Below, one piece after another: positions 55,768 through 64,000 of a DNA stretch of 64,000 bases. Made by a program: the position numbers and the translations under genes. Source of the stretch: Nannochloropsis oceanica (Eukaryota; Sar; Eustigmatophyceae; Eustigmatales; Monodopsidaceae); the NCBI GenBank assembly GCA_004519485.1, contig CP038128.1:186001-250000 (forward strand). The letters run 5' to 3'. Position 1 is the first letter of the stretch. Every line of letters starts with the position of its first letter. The notes beneath the pieces were generated by a model. The model had not been told where the DNA came from and searched no databases. It saw only the letters and a list, made by a program, of their open reading frames with translations.

Positions 55768-56755
55768 GAGGAAGGATAAAGAGGGGAAGAGGAGGAGGAG
55801 GAGAAGAAGATGTAAAGTGTTTTTTACCATGTGTTTTTTTTCCTTGTGTAATAGAATGAGATGGGAAATTGGGCTGTGGTCTTTACCAGCGCACCTCAAG
55901 TGCGTGACAAAGAACGACAAAAAAAACCAGCAGCAGCAGCAATAGCAGCGGCAGCAACACAACTTCCCCCAAAACAGGCGCAAGACGCAAGAAGACTACG
56001 TATCCCTAAAGCGGAAAATGAGGCGTCAGATAAAACGCAACCGCAAGCATGCGCGAAGTGTATGCGGAAAAACAAGTCGGAGAGAAATAGTACGTGTGTT
56101 GGAAAAATGAAGCGGCAGAGTAGTGGGGAGAAAGAGAAACGCCGTATCAAGACAAGAATTAGCTGGGTGGCATTGTGTCATTCATTCACACGAAGACATG
56201 TCAGGAAGAAAGCCCGGGCACGCATCAGCCAGAGACAAAAAATCGACATGAGAAGGAGTTGAGAGCTAGGCTGCCCCAATCTACGGTGCGGCACGGATCT
56301 AATGATAAAAAAGAGGAATAAGGAAAGAAAAAAATCCAATACGTTTAGACATATTTTGTTTTAGTTAGTTCGGAGGGTGGGGGAGCCCGCACAACGACGC
56401 GGAAAAGCACCCCACCAGCATTGTTGGACATTTGCTCATCCAGCGATTTCGCAAGGTCCTCCTTGACCACCAGAAAGATAGCTTTATCGAAGCCGGGGTC
56501 CAGCTTGGCCGCAGTGGCGTGCACGCGACACAATGTCTTCTTGCTCCAGCGTCGTGAAACCGACCCCCTGCTGCGCCCTCACCTGCTGCGGCGCTAGGGC
56601 CTTGACCGCCTACACCCAAGTCAGGAACAGATTAATCCACTTTCGTGTGACACTCCCCTCCACCGCGCTGTTTTCGTCCCTGGCAGGCGGCTCAAGATAA
56701 GGCCGTTGAACCGATGCTGGTATACTGCTGCTGCCGCTGCTCGTGCTTCTCGTGC

Positions 56756-56786
<31 letters not shown>

Positions 56787-57259
56787 ACCTAATACGGTAC
56801 ATCAGCACTGAACATGCCCTCCACCTTCCTGTTTTAAACATTATAGGAGCGGGGTTCGCGGTCAGCGTAACGTGTCAGATCATTGAGAAAAAGCAGTTTG
56901 ATCACCAGCATGACCTGCGAAAAGGGATGGAGCAGTGATCCGCCCGAGCTGCTCTTGGAAGTACCTCTATCGGTTTTTGAGGGCCTTTATTGCTATCTAG
57001 GACGCATTTCAATCCCGATTCTCAATTAATATGAAAGATCTGGATATGTTGAGTTTTTGAAAACAAATCATCCATCGCTTCTTGGCACCATAGACCCCAG
57101 AACCACCAGATCAATTTCAAGGACTTCATGGGAACATACGGAACATCGACTTGAAAGCGTTGCTTTCTCCGAAGTTCGCGTTTGACTTGTCAGGACTTAT
57201 CACACAAGCAACCAACTACAAATCTCTACTACAGAGCAATAACCCATGTTGACTCATTC
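55768..57259. other. Intergenic region with a possible gene fragment
   Basis: Contains purine-rich DNA after aureochrome, (CAG)n near 55929, a (GCT)n run at about 56758-56786, and a short minus-strand frame described separately. No complete gene seen. Confidence 0.45.
56345..56600 (-). pseudogene. Possible gene fragment
   Basis: A minus-strand frame ending at 56345 reads KLDPGFDKAIFLVVKEDLAK and GGVLFRVVVRAPPPSE, which looks like real coding sequence. A second frame just upstream reads VKALAPQQVRAQQGVGFTTL. The two do not connect by an obvious intron, and no start or further exons were found. The family is unknown. It may be a decayed gene end or an exon of a gene whose other exons I could not find. 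Confidence 0.25.
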
Positions 57260-59053
57260 ATGAGCGCTCCTACTACTTCTATTCCCATCGTGATGCCCCA
57301 CTTCACGAGCAGTGGCAGTAGCAGTGCTGGCAGTCGTCGGACCTTGTTCCTGGTCATGCTGATGCTGGTTGTCCTCGGTGTGCTGCTCTCCACCGCCCTC
57401 TTTGTCCTACGAACGAAGCAACAACAGCAGCAGAGACAAGATCAGCGGCAGCAATGGCAGCATCGGCAATACTGCGAGGACGTAAAGCCCCCCCTTTCAA
57501 GCGTGCCTGTCTTCTTCACAGCCGGGGTCACGGCGGAGACGCAACGTGCAGCTTACTCTACTTTGAAAGGGACTTTGGAACAATACCGGTCGGAATTAGG
57601 ATTGAGAATAAATGCACTGCATAACATGACTTATGTGCGGCTGCCGGGATGGCAGGAAGAGGAAGATGATGGGGAGGAGGAGGAGGAGGAAGAGGAGGAG
57701 GAGGAGGAAGAGGAGGAGGAGGAGGAGGAAAAGCATGCCGGCCTTCGGTCGAAGGCGAGAGCTAATTTGACAGCGAGTTTGCAAGCACGAATGTGGAAAG
57801 AATTCGAGAAAATTCCTGCGTGCTGGCAACAAAATGAGGACCTCTTAACCCTACTCCTACGTTTTCCTAAGCCGACCTCTGCCTTGTTACCCGCGGCCCA
57901 AGGAACGCCAAAGCAACGACCTAAACAACGACAAAAAGAGCAATCGACATCTGTAACACCTACTAGCAGCTCATATAACGATGCCATCCAAATCTTTACT
58001 CACCTCTATCGAGATTGGACGGATGACGGCCGTGAGCTCCGCCGCAAGACCTACATGCCCATCCTCCGAGCCGCTGCTCGTTTATTCCAACCATCCTCGC
58101 CAAGCATGGCACGGAATGATGGCATGGTGGATGCGATAGAGATAAAGTATATTTTGGTTCCAGGCGCAGGCCTAGGTCGTCTGGCGTTCGAGCTTGCTTT
58201 TGGTCAGCGGCCCTCGCAGCAGCTGCAGCCGTGCTTCCATGTCACGGCTATGGATATCAGCCCTGTCATGATCGCAGCGACGGCGGCTGTGTTAGATGTT
58301 GTATTTGCATCAAAGACGGAGGAGGGAGAGGAGGGGAGAGGAGGGAAAGAGGGCGCAAATTTCTTTTATCCCTTTTTGCATGATCCCCTTCTGAATCAGC
58401 GTTCGCATGCTCGTCGCTTCCACGCCGCGTCTTTCCCCGATACGGCAGCTGTGAATCAACTTCAGTCGCATCGAATGAAAGGAAAACAAAGACATCATGC
58501 CACGTCCTTCTTCTCCTCCTCCTCCTCCTCCTCCTCCACCTCCTCCTCCTCCTCCTCCTCCTCCTCGGCCTCCTTGCCCTCCTCTTCCCTCGCCCTCGAA
58601 CTCGGCAACTTCCTCCACCTCCCCCTCCACTCGTCCTCCTCGTGGTCCCAATCCCAACACGCAATAATCACCTGCTATTTCCTCGATACAGCCCCGAACC
58701 CTCTCTCCTACCTACGCACTATTCACTCCCTCCTCAAAGAGGGGGGGTATTGGATCAATCTCGGCCCTCTTAACTACCACACTACTCTCCCCAACGGCGC
58801 CGTGCAACTGACGGTGGAGGAAATAGAAATAGCAGCGGAAGGAATGGGTTTCCGGAAGATCAAGGAGGGCGAGGACGAGGACGGGGAGGAGGAGGAGGGA
58901 CAGCTGGAATGGTGTGCATATCGGCCAGAGCCTCCGAGGGTGGGAGGGAAGGAGGGGGAGGGAGAGGGAGGGAGGGAGGAAGGATCAGCATTTTTGCGTG
59001 TAGATGTGTACAAGCCGGTCATGAGTATATTTCAGAGGATAAAAACGAGGTAG
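57260..59053 (+). CDS. Carnosine N-methyltransferase-like protein (N2227 family), membrane-anchored
   Basis: An intronless 597-residue protein. After a short cytosolic stretch comes one hydrophobic segment (TLFLVMLMLVVLGVLLSTAL, residues ~28-50), a signal anchor. The remainder is the N2227/CARNMT1 methyltransferase: RDWTDDGRELRRKTYMPIL, KYILVPGAGLGRLAFELAFG (SAM-binding loop), VTAMDISPVMI, FFYPFLHDPLLNQRS, ITCYFLDTAPNPLSYLRTIH, EGGYWINLGPLNYH and LTVEEIEIAAEGMGFRKI. Animal and yeast relatives methylate carnosine or similar His-containing molecules and are soluble, so the membrane anchor is unusual. Long Glu and Ser runs and a Gln-rich neck are insertions. The natural substrate in algae is unknown. 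Start set at the ATG at 57260; no ATG exists further upstream in frame. Confidence 0.88.
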   Translation: MSAPTTSIPIVMPHFTSSGSSSAGSRRTLFLVMLMLVVLGVLLSTALFVLRTKQQQQQRQDQRQQWQHRQYCEDVKPPLSSVPVFFTAGVTAETQRAAYSTLKGTLEQYRSELGLRINALHNMTYVRLPGWQEEEDDGEEEEEEEEEEEEEEEEEEEKHAGLRSKARANLTASLQARMWKEFEKIPACWQQNEDLLTLLLRFPKPTSALLPAAQGTPKQRPKQRQKEQSTSVTPTSSSYNDAIQIFTHLYRDWTDDGRELRRKTYMPILRAAARLFQPSSPSMARNDGMVDAIEIKYILVPGAGLGRLAFELAFGQRPSQQLQPCFHVTAMDISPVMIAATAAVLDVVFASKTEEGEEGRGGKEGANFFYPFLHDPLLNQRSHARRFHAASFPDTAAVNQLQSHRMKGKQRHHATSFFSSSSSSSSTSSSSSSSSSASLPSSSLALELGNFLHLPLHSSSSWSQSQHAIITCYFLDTAPNPLSYLRTIHSLLKEGGYWINLGPLNYHTTLPNGAVQLTVEEIEIAAEGMGFRKIKEGEDEDGEEEEGQLEWCAYRPEPPRVGGKEGEGEGGREEGSAFLRVDVYKPVMSIFQRIKTR

Positions 59054-59520
59054 CGACTGCCTTACATGTGACAAGTAAATAGACAGTGAGACAGAAGGGG
59101 AAAATATAGAAGAAATGAAAGGTTCAAGTCACAAAGCCGAAAGTAAGAGCGACGATAATAAAATGTCTAACGAACTGTAAGGGATGCCTCGAACGAGTAA
59201 GTCGGTCAATGTCTCCCCAGAAGGGACAAGAAATATACACTTGATCCCCTCTTAGACGATTTTTTCATGTTTTCTTTTTCGTTCGTTTTTGTTTTACTCC
59301 CTGATTTATCATTAGTAGTTTAACTACGTGTGTGTATGTGTGACATATCACCTGAAAATAAAGCTATCTTCTTGTCTTTATGCTGCTTCACGAAAATATT
59401 TGTGTGAAACGCTGCAGTCGCTCACTGCATTAACAACACACATCCGACCTACCACAATCCCCCACCCTCCCCTCCCGCCCTCCCTCCCTCTCTCCCTCCC
59501 TCCCTCCCTCCTCCCTCCCT
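59054..59520. other. Convergent 3' spacer
   Basis: Between the methyltransferase-like gene (+) and the cyclophilin gene (-). It is A/T-rich in the middle, and a (CCCT)n tract lies next to the cyclophilin stop codon. No gene seen. Confidence 0.5.
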
Positions 59521-61109
59521 CTACTGCTTCTTCCCCGGCACCAAGTTCTCCGCCCCCTTCGCCACTTTAGCGCTCACGATGACATCACCCTCCTTCACGC
59601 CCGCCAGCAACTCGGCATTCTCAATCGTGTACCCGAGGCATGCATACCGCCCATCCAACAGATTCTTCCCTGCAGGCGTTAAGTCACTCTCAAACAACAA
59701 CCAAAACACCTGGCTGCTGGCCGAGTCCGCCACATACTCCTCCCTCGCCATCCCTATCGCTCCGTATGCCTGGAATGGCAATCTCGTTGCACTATAGCCC
59801 CTACCATCATCCTCAGTCGTCGTCCCATACATTGGTGCGTCATCCTGCGTCACAAATATCTCCAGCGGGATCTTCCGCACTTCCTTCTGCCCTGGCGGCA
59901 CATAGCCATGCACCTCCCCCTCAGGCTCCGGGTCACCGAATTGGACGACAAAACCATCGCTCCGCGTGATCGGTCTGTTGTTATAAAAGCCTTTCTGCAC
60001 CAGGTCCACGAAATTCCCGGCCGTGACAGGGGCGTTGAACCCGTCAATCACCATCTTGATATTGATGGCGTCATACAGCTTCCCTTTTATCTCAAACTTC
60101 TCCCCGGCCTCGGCCTTCTTCATCGTCATATCCACCTCTGCCCGGCCCTGCAGCTGAGGCAAGTACGCAAATTCCTCCGGAACCTTAACGGTGTATCCGG
60201 CCGGCACCATGAGCTCTTGCAGTTCCGTGATGGAGCGGGAGGCCGCGGCTTGCTGCTTGTAGGCCAGGTCGAGCTTTGCACGTTCCTGCTCCGAGCCCCG
60301 CCCGGCGTCTTCATTGAAAGTTGTCGCAATTTCGTCTAGTTTTGTGTCGATTTCCGAGAGGAGTTCAGTGGCGCGGGCTTTGCCGTCGGGCCGGACGGCT
60401 TTGAGAAGCTTTTCCTTTTTGGAGGACAGAATCGTCTTGGCCCGGCTGACGTCTTTTTTGCCTTCACTGAGGCGCTTGGAGCGGACGTTTTCTTTCACCC
60501 CTTCGATTGCTTCCTGAAGGTCTCGAGCTTCTTTGCTATTGATGGGTAGTCCGTAGCGGAGGAGTGATTCCGCGTCTTTGTTTACCCGGCTCCCGGCTGA
60601 GGTGGGGGCGTTCTGACGGCCAGCGGCTTGGACGGATCGCACGGTTTCAAGGCGAGGCATGAGGTTGGAGGAGGTAGAGCCCAAGAGGGCGGGATGAAAC
60701 GAGAAAGTGGACTGCCAGGTAGCAAAGGCGAGGGTGGCGGGCGCGAGGAGTTTCTTGGGGATTTTATGCCAACCGCTACTAGACGTCTTAGTGTCCTGTG
60801 GGAGGGAGGGAGGGAGAAAGAGAAGGACGGGTCGTTTCACGAGGCAGAAAAATTGTTAGATAATAGCCACCCAAAGGATCGGAATGGATGGGTGGACGCG
60901 TTGCTGGAGCCTTTCAGACGACGGCATTATCTCCTCGAGAGCTGCACCCTCACAAGAATCAAAAAGGGCGGGCATCGTACCTTTTCCGCTCGCATGGTCA
61001 TCAAGCCAACCGCCCCAGATCGCAAAGGCGCGGGAGGAAGCAAAAAGGCGTCTAAGGCGACGGGGCCCAGGGCCAAGGCCAAGACGGCGGAGGAGAGGAT
61101 AACTTTCAT
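59521..61109 (-). CDS. Thylakoid-lumen cyclophilin, TLP40/CYP38-like
   Basis: Two exons, 61109-60981 and 60795-59521, join in phase to 467 residues. The first exon is a signal peptide with an ASAFAP-like junction (LALALGPVALDAFLLPPAP), which directs import through the secondary plastid membranes. The start of exon 2 has a further hydrophobic stretch (LLAPATLAFATW) that could be the lumen transfer signal. A helical N-domain follows (ESLLRYGLPINSKEARDLQE, a four-helix bundle as in CYP38). The C-terminal cyclophilin domain has NIKMVIDGFNAPVTAGNFVD, LVQKGFYNNRPITRSDGFVV and GAIGMAREEYVADSASSQVF. CYP38/TLP40 helps photosystem II assembly and repair in plants. Several canonical isomerase residues are altered, as in CYP38, so it may act as a chaperone. 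Divergent from the alpha/beta hydrolase gene. Confidence 0.92.
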
Positions 61110-61603
61110 GGTGAATTGGGCTCGACGAAGTGGAAGATGCAGCACGTGGGCTTGAAGACGGTTGACAATCGAAGAAGGCCCTGTGCCGGTTATGTTTGGA
61201 TAGGAGGGTTTGCGGAGGGCGTGAGCACGATATGGAGAGTATGATCTGAGGGTGTTGGCCATGGCAGTGGCTGGTTGGGGTGGCACGGGGGCATGGTGGT
61301 GATGTAGCCGAACATGAGGGAAAGCCACCACAGACGCGTTTGGACACTTTTTGGCGCAATCGCATTTCTGAGCGAGGGTAGGCTGAAATGATGACCGCAG
61401 TGCCCTCAAGCACGCCACAAAACTAAACTGGGGGCAATAGGGCACAGCTAAATGTGCCTTTCCCTCTACCTCATAGAGCCATCTGCGTGGCTCACTCACG
61501 AACCCCAATCATTTGCGTTTCCCCTCACATTGCACAGAGCAACGTGGATTTCATGTTTTCACGCTGCCGCCGGGCGGGAGGCCGAGGGGCCACTCCAAGA
61601 AGC
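61110..61603. promoter_or_regulatory. Bidirectional spacer between two plastid-protein genes
   Basis: About 490 bp between the ATG of the lumenal cyclophilin (-) and that of the hydrolase (+). Both products carry plastid-type leaders, so coordinated control from this spacer is possible. The hydrolase frame is open upstream to 61454, without a better start. Confidence 0.45.
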
Positions 61604-63472
61604 ATGCGGTTGCTCGTCAGTTTGTGCCGGCTTGTACTGTTAGTGGTCAGTGCCGAGGCGTTCAGGGGGCTGATACGGCCATCGCCGTCCTCGTCATCCT
61701 CCTCCGCTCCCCGTGTTCTAGCCACGGCCACCGCGGCCCCTTCCTCCTCCTTCTCCCCTCGCCTACTCGCCGAGCACCTCTCATGGCCACCCGCGTCAAG
61801 AAACAGTCGGACGCGCATGCCAAGCATGGTCATGCCTAGCGTTGCAAAGGTTCTGACCGCTGTGCCTCGTTTCCTGGGCCGGAAATTGATGGATGGAGGC
61901 GACGCTATATACCTCAAGAAATGCCTCTTCCTCCCTCCAGGGAGCAGTAACGTTGCGGCTGCAATTACCAGCAGTACCAGCGCAATTGGCGGCACCAGCA
62001 CAAGAGATGACAGCAAGGAAAACGCTTCACAAGGACAAACATCGCCCTTCCCCCCTCCCCCCAACACTGACATGGTCCTAATTTTCTACCCTGGCATCGG
62101 ACTCGGTCCCTCCTCCTATCGCGACACCGCCCTGGCCATTCAAGACGCCCTTGCGTCAAATTACGACATTCAAGCCTATGTGGTCATCGCAAAGTTTATG
62201 AACAACCTGGGCTATCTTCCCCAAGAGCCCCAGCGCCGCCTCGCGTCCATTCTAGCCGAGCTGGGCGAAAGAGGCATCTCTCCTCGGGCCCCTGTTGCGG
62301 TTGTCGGTCATTCAGCCGGGGCGTTTCTGGCATATGACGCCGCGTTAACCCGTGCACAGGCCTTTGTTCATTTAGGCTCAACGCTAAATAGCCGAGGAGT
62401 ACTGCCGTGGACGCCACGAAGCGTGGTGGAGTACCCCAAGCCGATTTTGCAGTTGCTGGGGGAGATGGATGGATATATCAGGTTCACTGGTGGGGCGCTT
62501 GAGTATGCGGAGGTGGAGGGGTTGATGGCGAAGAAAGGATTCGAGGACGTGTTGCTTGAGAAGCCGGTTGTGGTGTTGCCTGGGGTGAGTCATGAGCAGT
62601 TTGGGGACGGGCAGCAGAGTAAAATGGCTCGTATGAGTGGGAGGAGGGATTTACCGCCTTATGTGTCATTGCAAGAGGCGCATCGAATGACGGGGAAGAT
62701 CGTGGGGGCGTTTCTGGCGTTGCATTTATTTCCTGAAAACGGGCAGGCGAGAGTAGGCGGAGCGAATACCGTGCGGTCGGCGTTTGAGGCGACAGGACGG
62801 ATGGTACGGCCATACTTGAATGAAATGACCGAGCAGGCGGAGGATGATTTTATCAGGTGGGCTCAAGCGGAGGTGGCGTCCGTGGAGGGAGTGGGAAGGA
62901 ATAGCGTGCGTGCCTGCGTGTTCCACACGGAGCAGGAGTTCGTGTATTCGAAGCCGACCTTGGACGGGGAGAGTGAGTATTTACAGGTGTGCGTGCGGAA
63001 GCAGCAGCAGACGAACACGATCAAGATCGGGTTCACGAAACAAATTTCCCCGGCGTTTGGACTGAAAATGAAGAGACAAGAAGCGGTGGTGCAGGTGTTG
63101 AGGCGGTACCCATCGAAAAAGGCCCCCACAGCCGCCGAATTGAATCGGAGGACGTTTCAAAAGGCGCTGGAGAGGGTGAGTGAGGAGGCGAGGAGGAGGT
63201 ACGATAGGTACGGGAGGAAGCTGGAGTTTATGGCAGACGATGAGATCACGGCAGAGAGGGGTGGGGGGCCTGCGTGGGTGGCGGCGCCATTGGAGGTGAA
63301 GCCACGGGTGGAGGATCCGATGAGGGTGACCGTGCGAGCCCCGGTGCTGTACACACCCATTGACACGCTGCCGAGGTTTGCAGGCATGTGTTATATGAAG
63401 CTCTTGACGCCCGCACAAGCCATTGAGTGGATCTGTCATGATGCTTTTATCCCTTGGGATAGGAAGGTTTGA
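61604..63472 (+). CDS. Plastid-targeted alpha/beta hydrolase
   Basis: An intronless 622-residue frame. Starting at the ATG at 61604, the leader is MRLLVSLCRLVLLVVSAEAF, a signal peptide ending in an A-F junction typical of plastid import here. The hydrolase domain, about residues 150-400, has MVLIFYPGIGLGPSSYRDTA (oxyanion region), VAVVGHSAGAFLAYDAA (nucleophile elbow, Ser), QLLGEMDGYIRF (candidate Asp) and VVLPGVSHEQFGDG (catalytic His), so the triad looks intact. The C-terminal ~220 residues, with FSVEGVG-type and YLQVCVRKQQQTNTIKIGF segments, were not recognised and may be a regulatory or lipid-binding part. The substrate is unknown; lipid or pigment esters are guesses. An upstream ATG at about 61553 would hide the signal peptide and is less likely. 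Confidence 0.85.
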   Translation: MRLLVSLCRLVLLVVSAEAFRGLIRPSPSSSSSSAPRVLATATAAPSSSFSPRLLAEHLSWPPASRNSRTRMPSMVMPSVAKVLTAVPRFLGRKLMDGGDAIYLKKCLFLPPGSSNVAAAITSSTSAIGGTSTRDDSKENASQGQTSPFPPPPNTDMVLIFYPGIGLGPSSYRDTALAIQDALASNYDIQAYVVIAKFMNNLGYLPQEPQRRLASILAELGERGISPRAPVAVVGHSAGAFLAYDAALTRAQAFVHLGSTLNSRGVLPWTPRSVVEYPKPILQLLGEMDGYIRFTGGALEYAEVEGLMAKKGFEDVLLEKPVVVLPGVSHEQFGDGQQSKMARMSGRRDLPPYVSLQEAHRMTGKIVGAFLALHLFPENGQARVGGANTVRSAFEATGRMVRPYLNEMTEQAEDDFIRWAQAEVASVEGVGRNSVRACVFHTEQEFVYSKPTLDGESEYLQVCVRKQQQTNTIKIGFTKQISPAFGLKMKRQEAVVQVLRRYPSKKAPTAAELNRRTFQKALERVSEEARRRYDRYGRKLEFMADDEITAERGGGPAWVAAPLEVKPRVEDPMRVTVRAPVLYTPIDTLPRFAGMCYMKLLTPAQAIEWICHDAFIPWDRKV

Positions 63473-64000
63473 TGTGTTTTTCGCTTGTTCGAGTTTTCAT
63501 CTTCCCCCCCCTACTTCCCTCCCCCCTTCCTGCCCTCCCTCCCTTTTCTCCTCCCAAATGAATGTGTAAATGTACCATAGACAAAGAACAACAAAGAGGC
63601 GACATGCAATTATCAATCAATCAACTAGTTAGGGACGATCGCACCCAATAAGATCCCATAAGAAGAAAGAAACAAAGGAGCGAAACAAAAGATGTGCTCG
63701 TCTTCTTCGAAATAAAATGTTTTCAAATACTCAAAAGTGGAGCCTCCAGGTATCAAAATCTCACGGTACATTTTAATTGATAATGTAAGCGACTGTATAT
63801 GCGTGCCCATTATTGGAGAAGGAAGAGGAGAATGAGAAGGAAGCGGAGGAGGAGGAGGAGGAGAAGGAGGAGGAGTAGGAGCTGCTGCAACATCAGCGGC
63901 AGGAGCAACAGCATCAGCGGCAGCAGCTTACCAAGCCCAGAACAGTATTACCCATATAATAATCAGACTTCCCCACAAATTATAGAGTTGGCGTAATACA
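63473..64000. other. 3' flank of the hydrolase gene
   Basis: Pyrimidine-rich, then A/T-rich DNA, ending in a (GGA)n-type purine stretch at 63815-63880. No gene seen before the window edge. Confidence 0.5.

Overview
The window is nuclear DNA of a photosynthetic stramenopile, probably a eustigmatophyte such as Nannochloropsis/Microchloropsis (the genus is inference). The aureochrome (bZIP followed by LOV) at 53977-55767 is an architecture known only from photosynthetic stramenopiles. Several proteins also start with a signal peptide followed by a Phe-containing 'ASAFAP-like' junction, the plastid import signal of algae with secondary red plastids. Genes are dense, lie on both strands and have few or no introns. 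Introns and spacers are full of (CCCT)n/(AGGG)n tracts.

Layout. 1-5137 (-): a large histidyl-tRNA synthetase gene running off the left edge, with an ammonia-lyase-like N-terminal domain. 5.8-7.0 kb: a broken, unrecognised reading frame. 8526-9411 (-): a four-exon MinE division factor, divergent from SDHB (9920-11564, +). 13248-15515 (-): glucose-6-phosphate isomerase. 16530-19241 (-): a fusion of inositol-3-phosphate synthase with a pfkB-family sugar kinase. 19.6-22.0 kb: low-confidence low-complexity frames. 23672-24275 (+): ubiquitin-S27a. 24989-27268 (-): an unrecognised presequence-bearing protein. 29002-30231 (-): a TRAP-gamma-like ER membrane protein in five exons. 30814-32241 (-): isovaleryl-CoA dehydrogenase. 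33150-36470 (+): a long protein kinase. 37908-39524 (-): non-phosphorylating GAPDH. 42270-44402 (+): prolyl-tRNA synthetase with a plastid-type leader and a WHEP domain. 44824-46182 (-): a phosphotriesterase-fold protein lacking metal ligands and ending in a zinc finger. 46519-47341 (+): a MEKHLA-domain protein. 47688-53108 (+): an Urb2-like ribosome biogenesis factor. 53977-55767 (+): aureochrome. 57260-59053 (+): a membrane-anchored carnosine N-methyltransferase-like protein. 59521-61109 (-): a TLP40/CYP38-like lumenal cyclophilin. 61604-63472 (+): a plastid-targeted alpha/beta hydrolase.

Most genes are housekeeping: two aminoacyl-tRNA synthetases, TCA cycle/respiration, glucose-6-phosphate use, leucine breakdown, ubiquitin/ribosome, thylakoid folding and light sensing. 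There is no operon logic, but several divergent pairs share 340-510 bp spacers (MinE/SDHB, phosphotriesterase-like/MEKHLA, cyclophilin/hydrolase). The most unusual items are the INO1-pfkB fusion, the lyase-like domain on HisRS that has lost its catalytic loop, the phosphotriesterase-fold pseudoenzyme, the intron-containing nuclear MinE, and a short terminal-inverted-repeat element at 44578-44782. No CRISPR array, rRNA, LTR element or intact transposase was seen.
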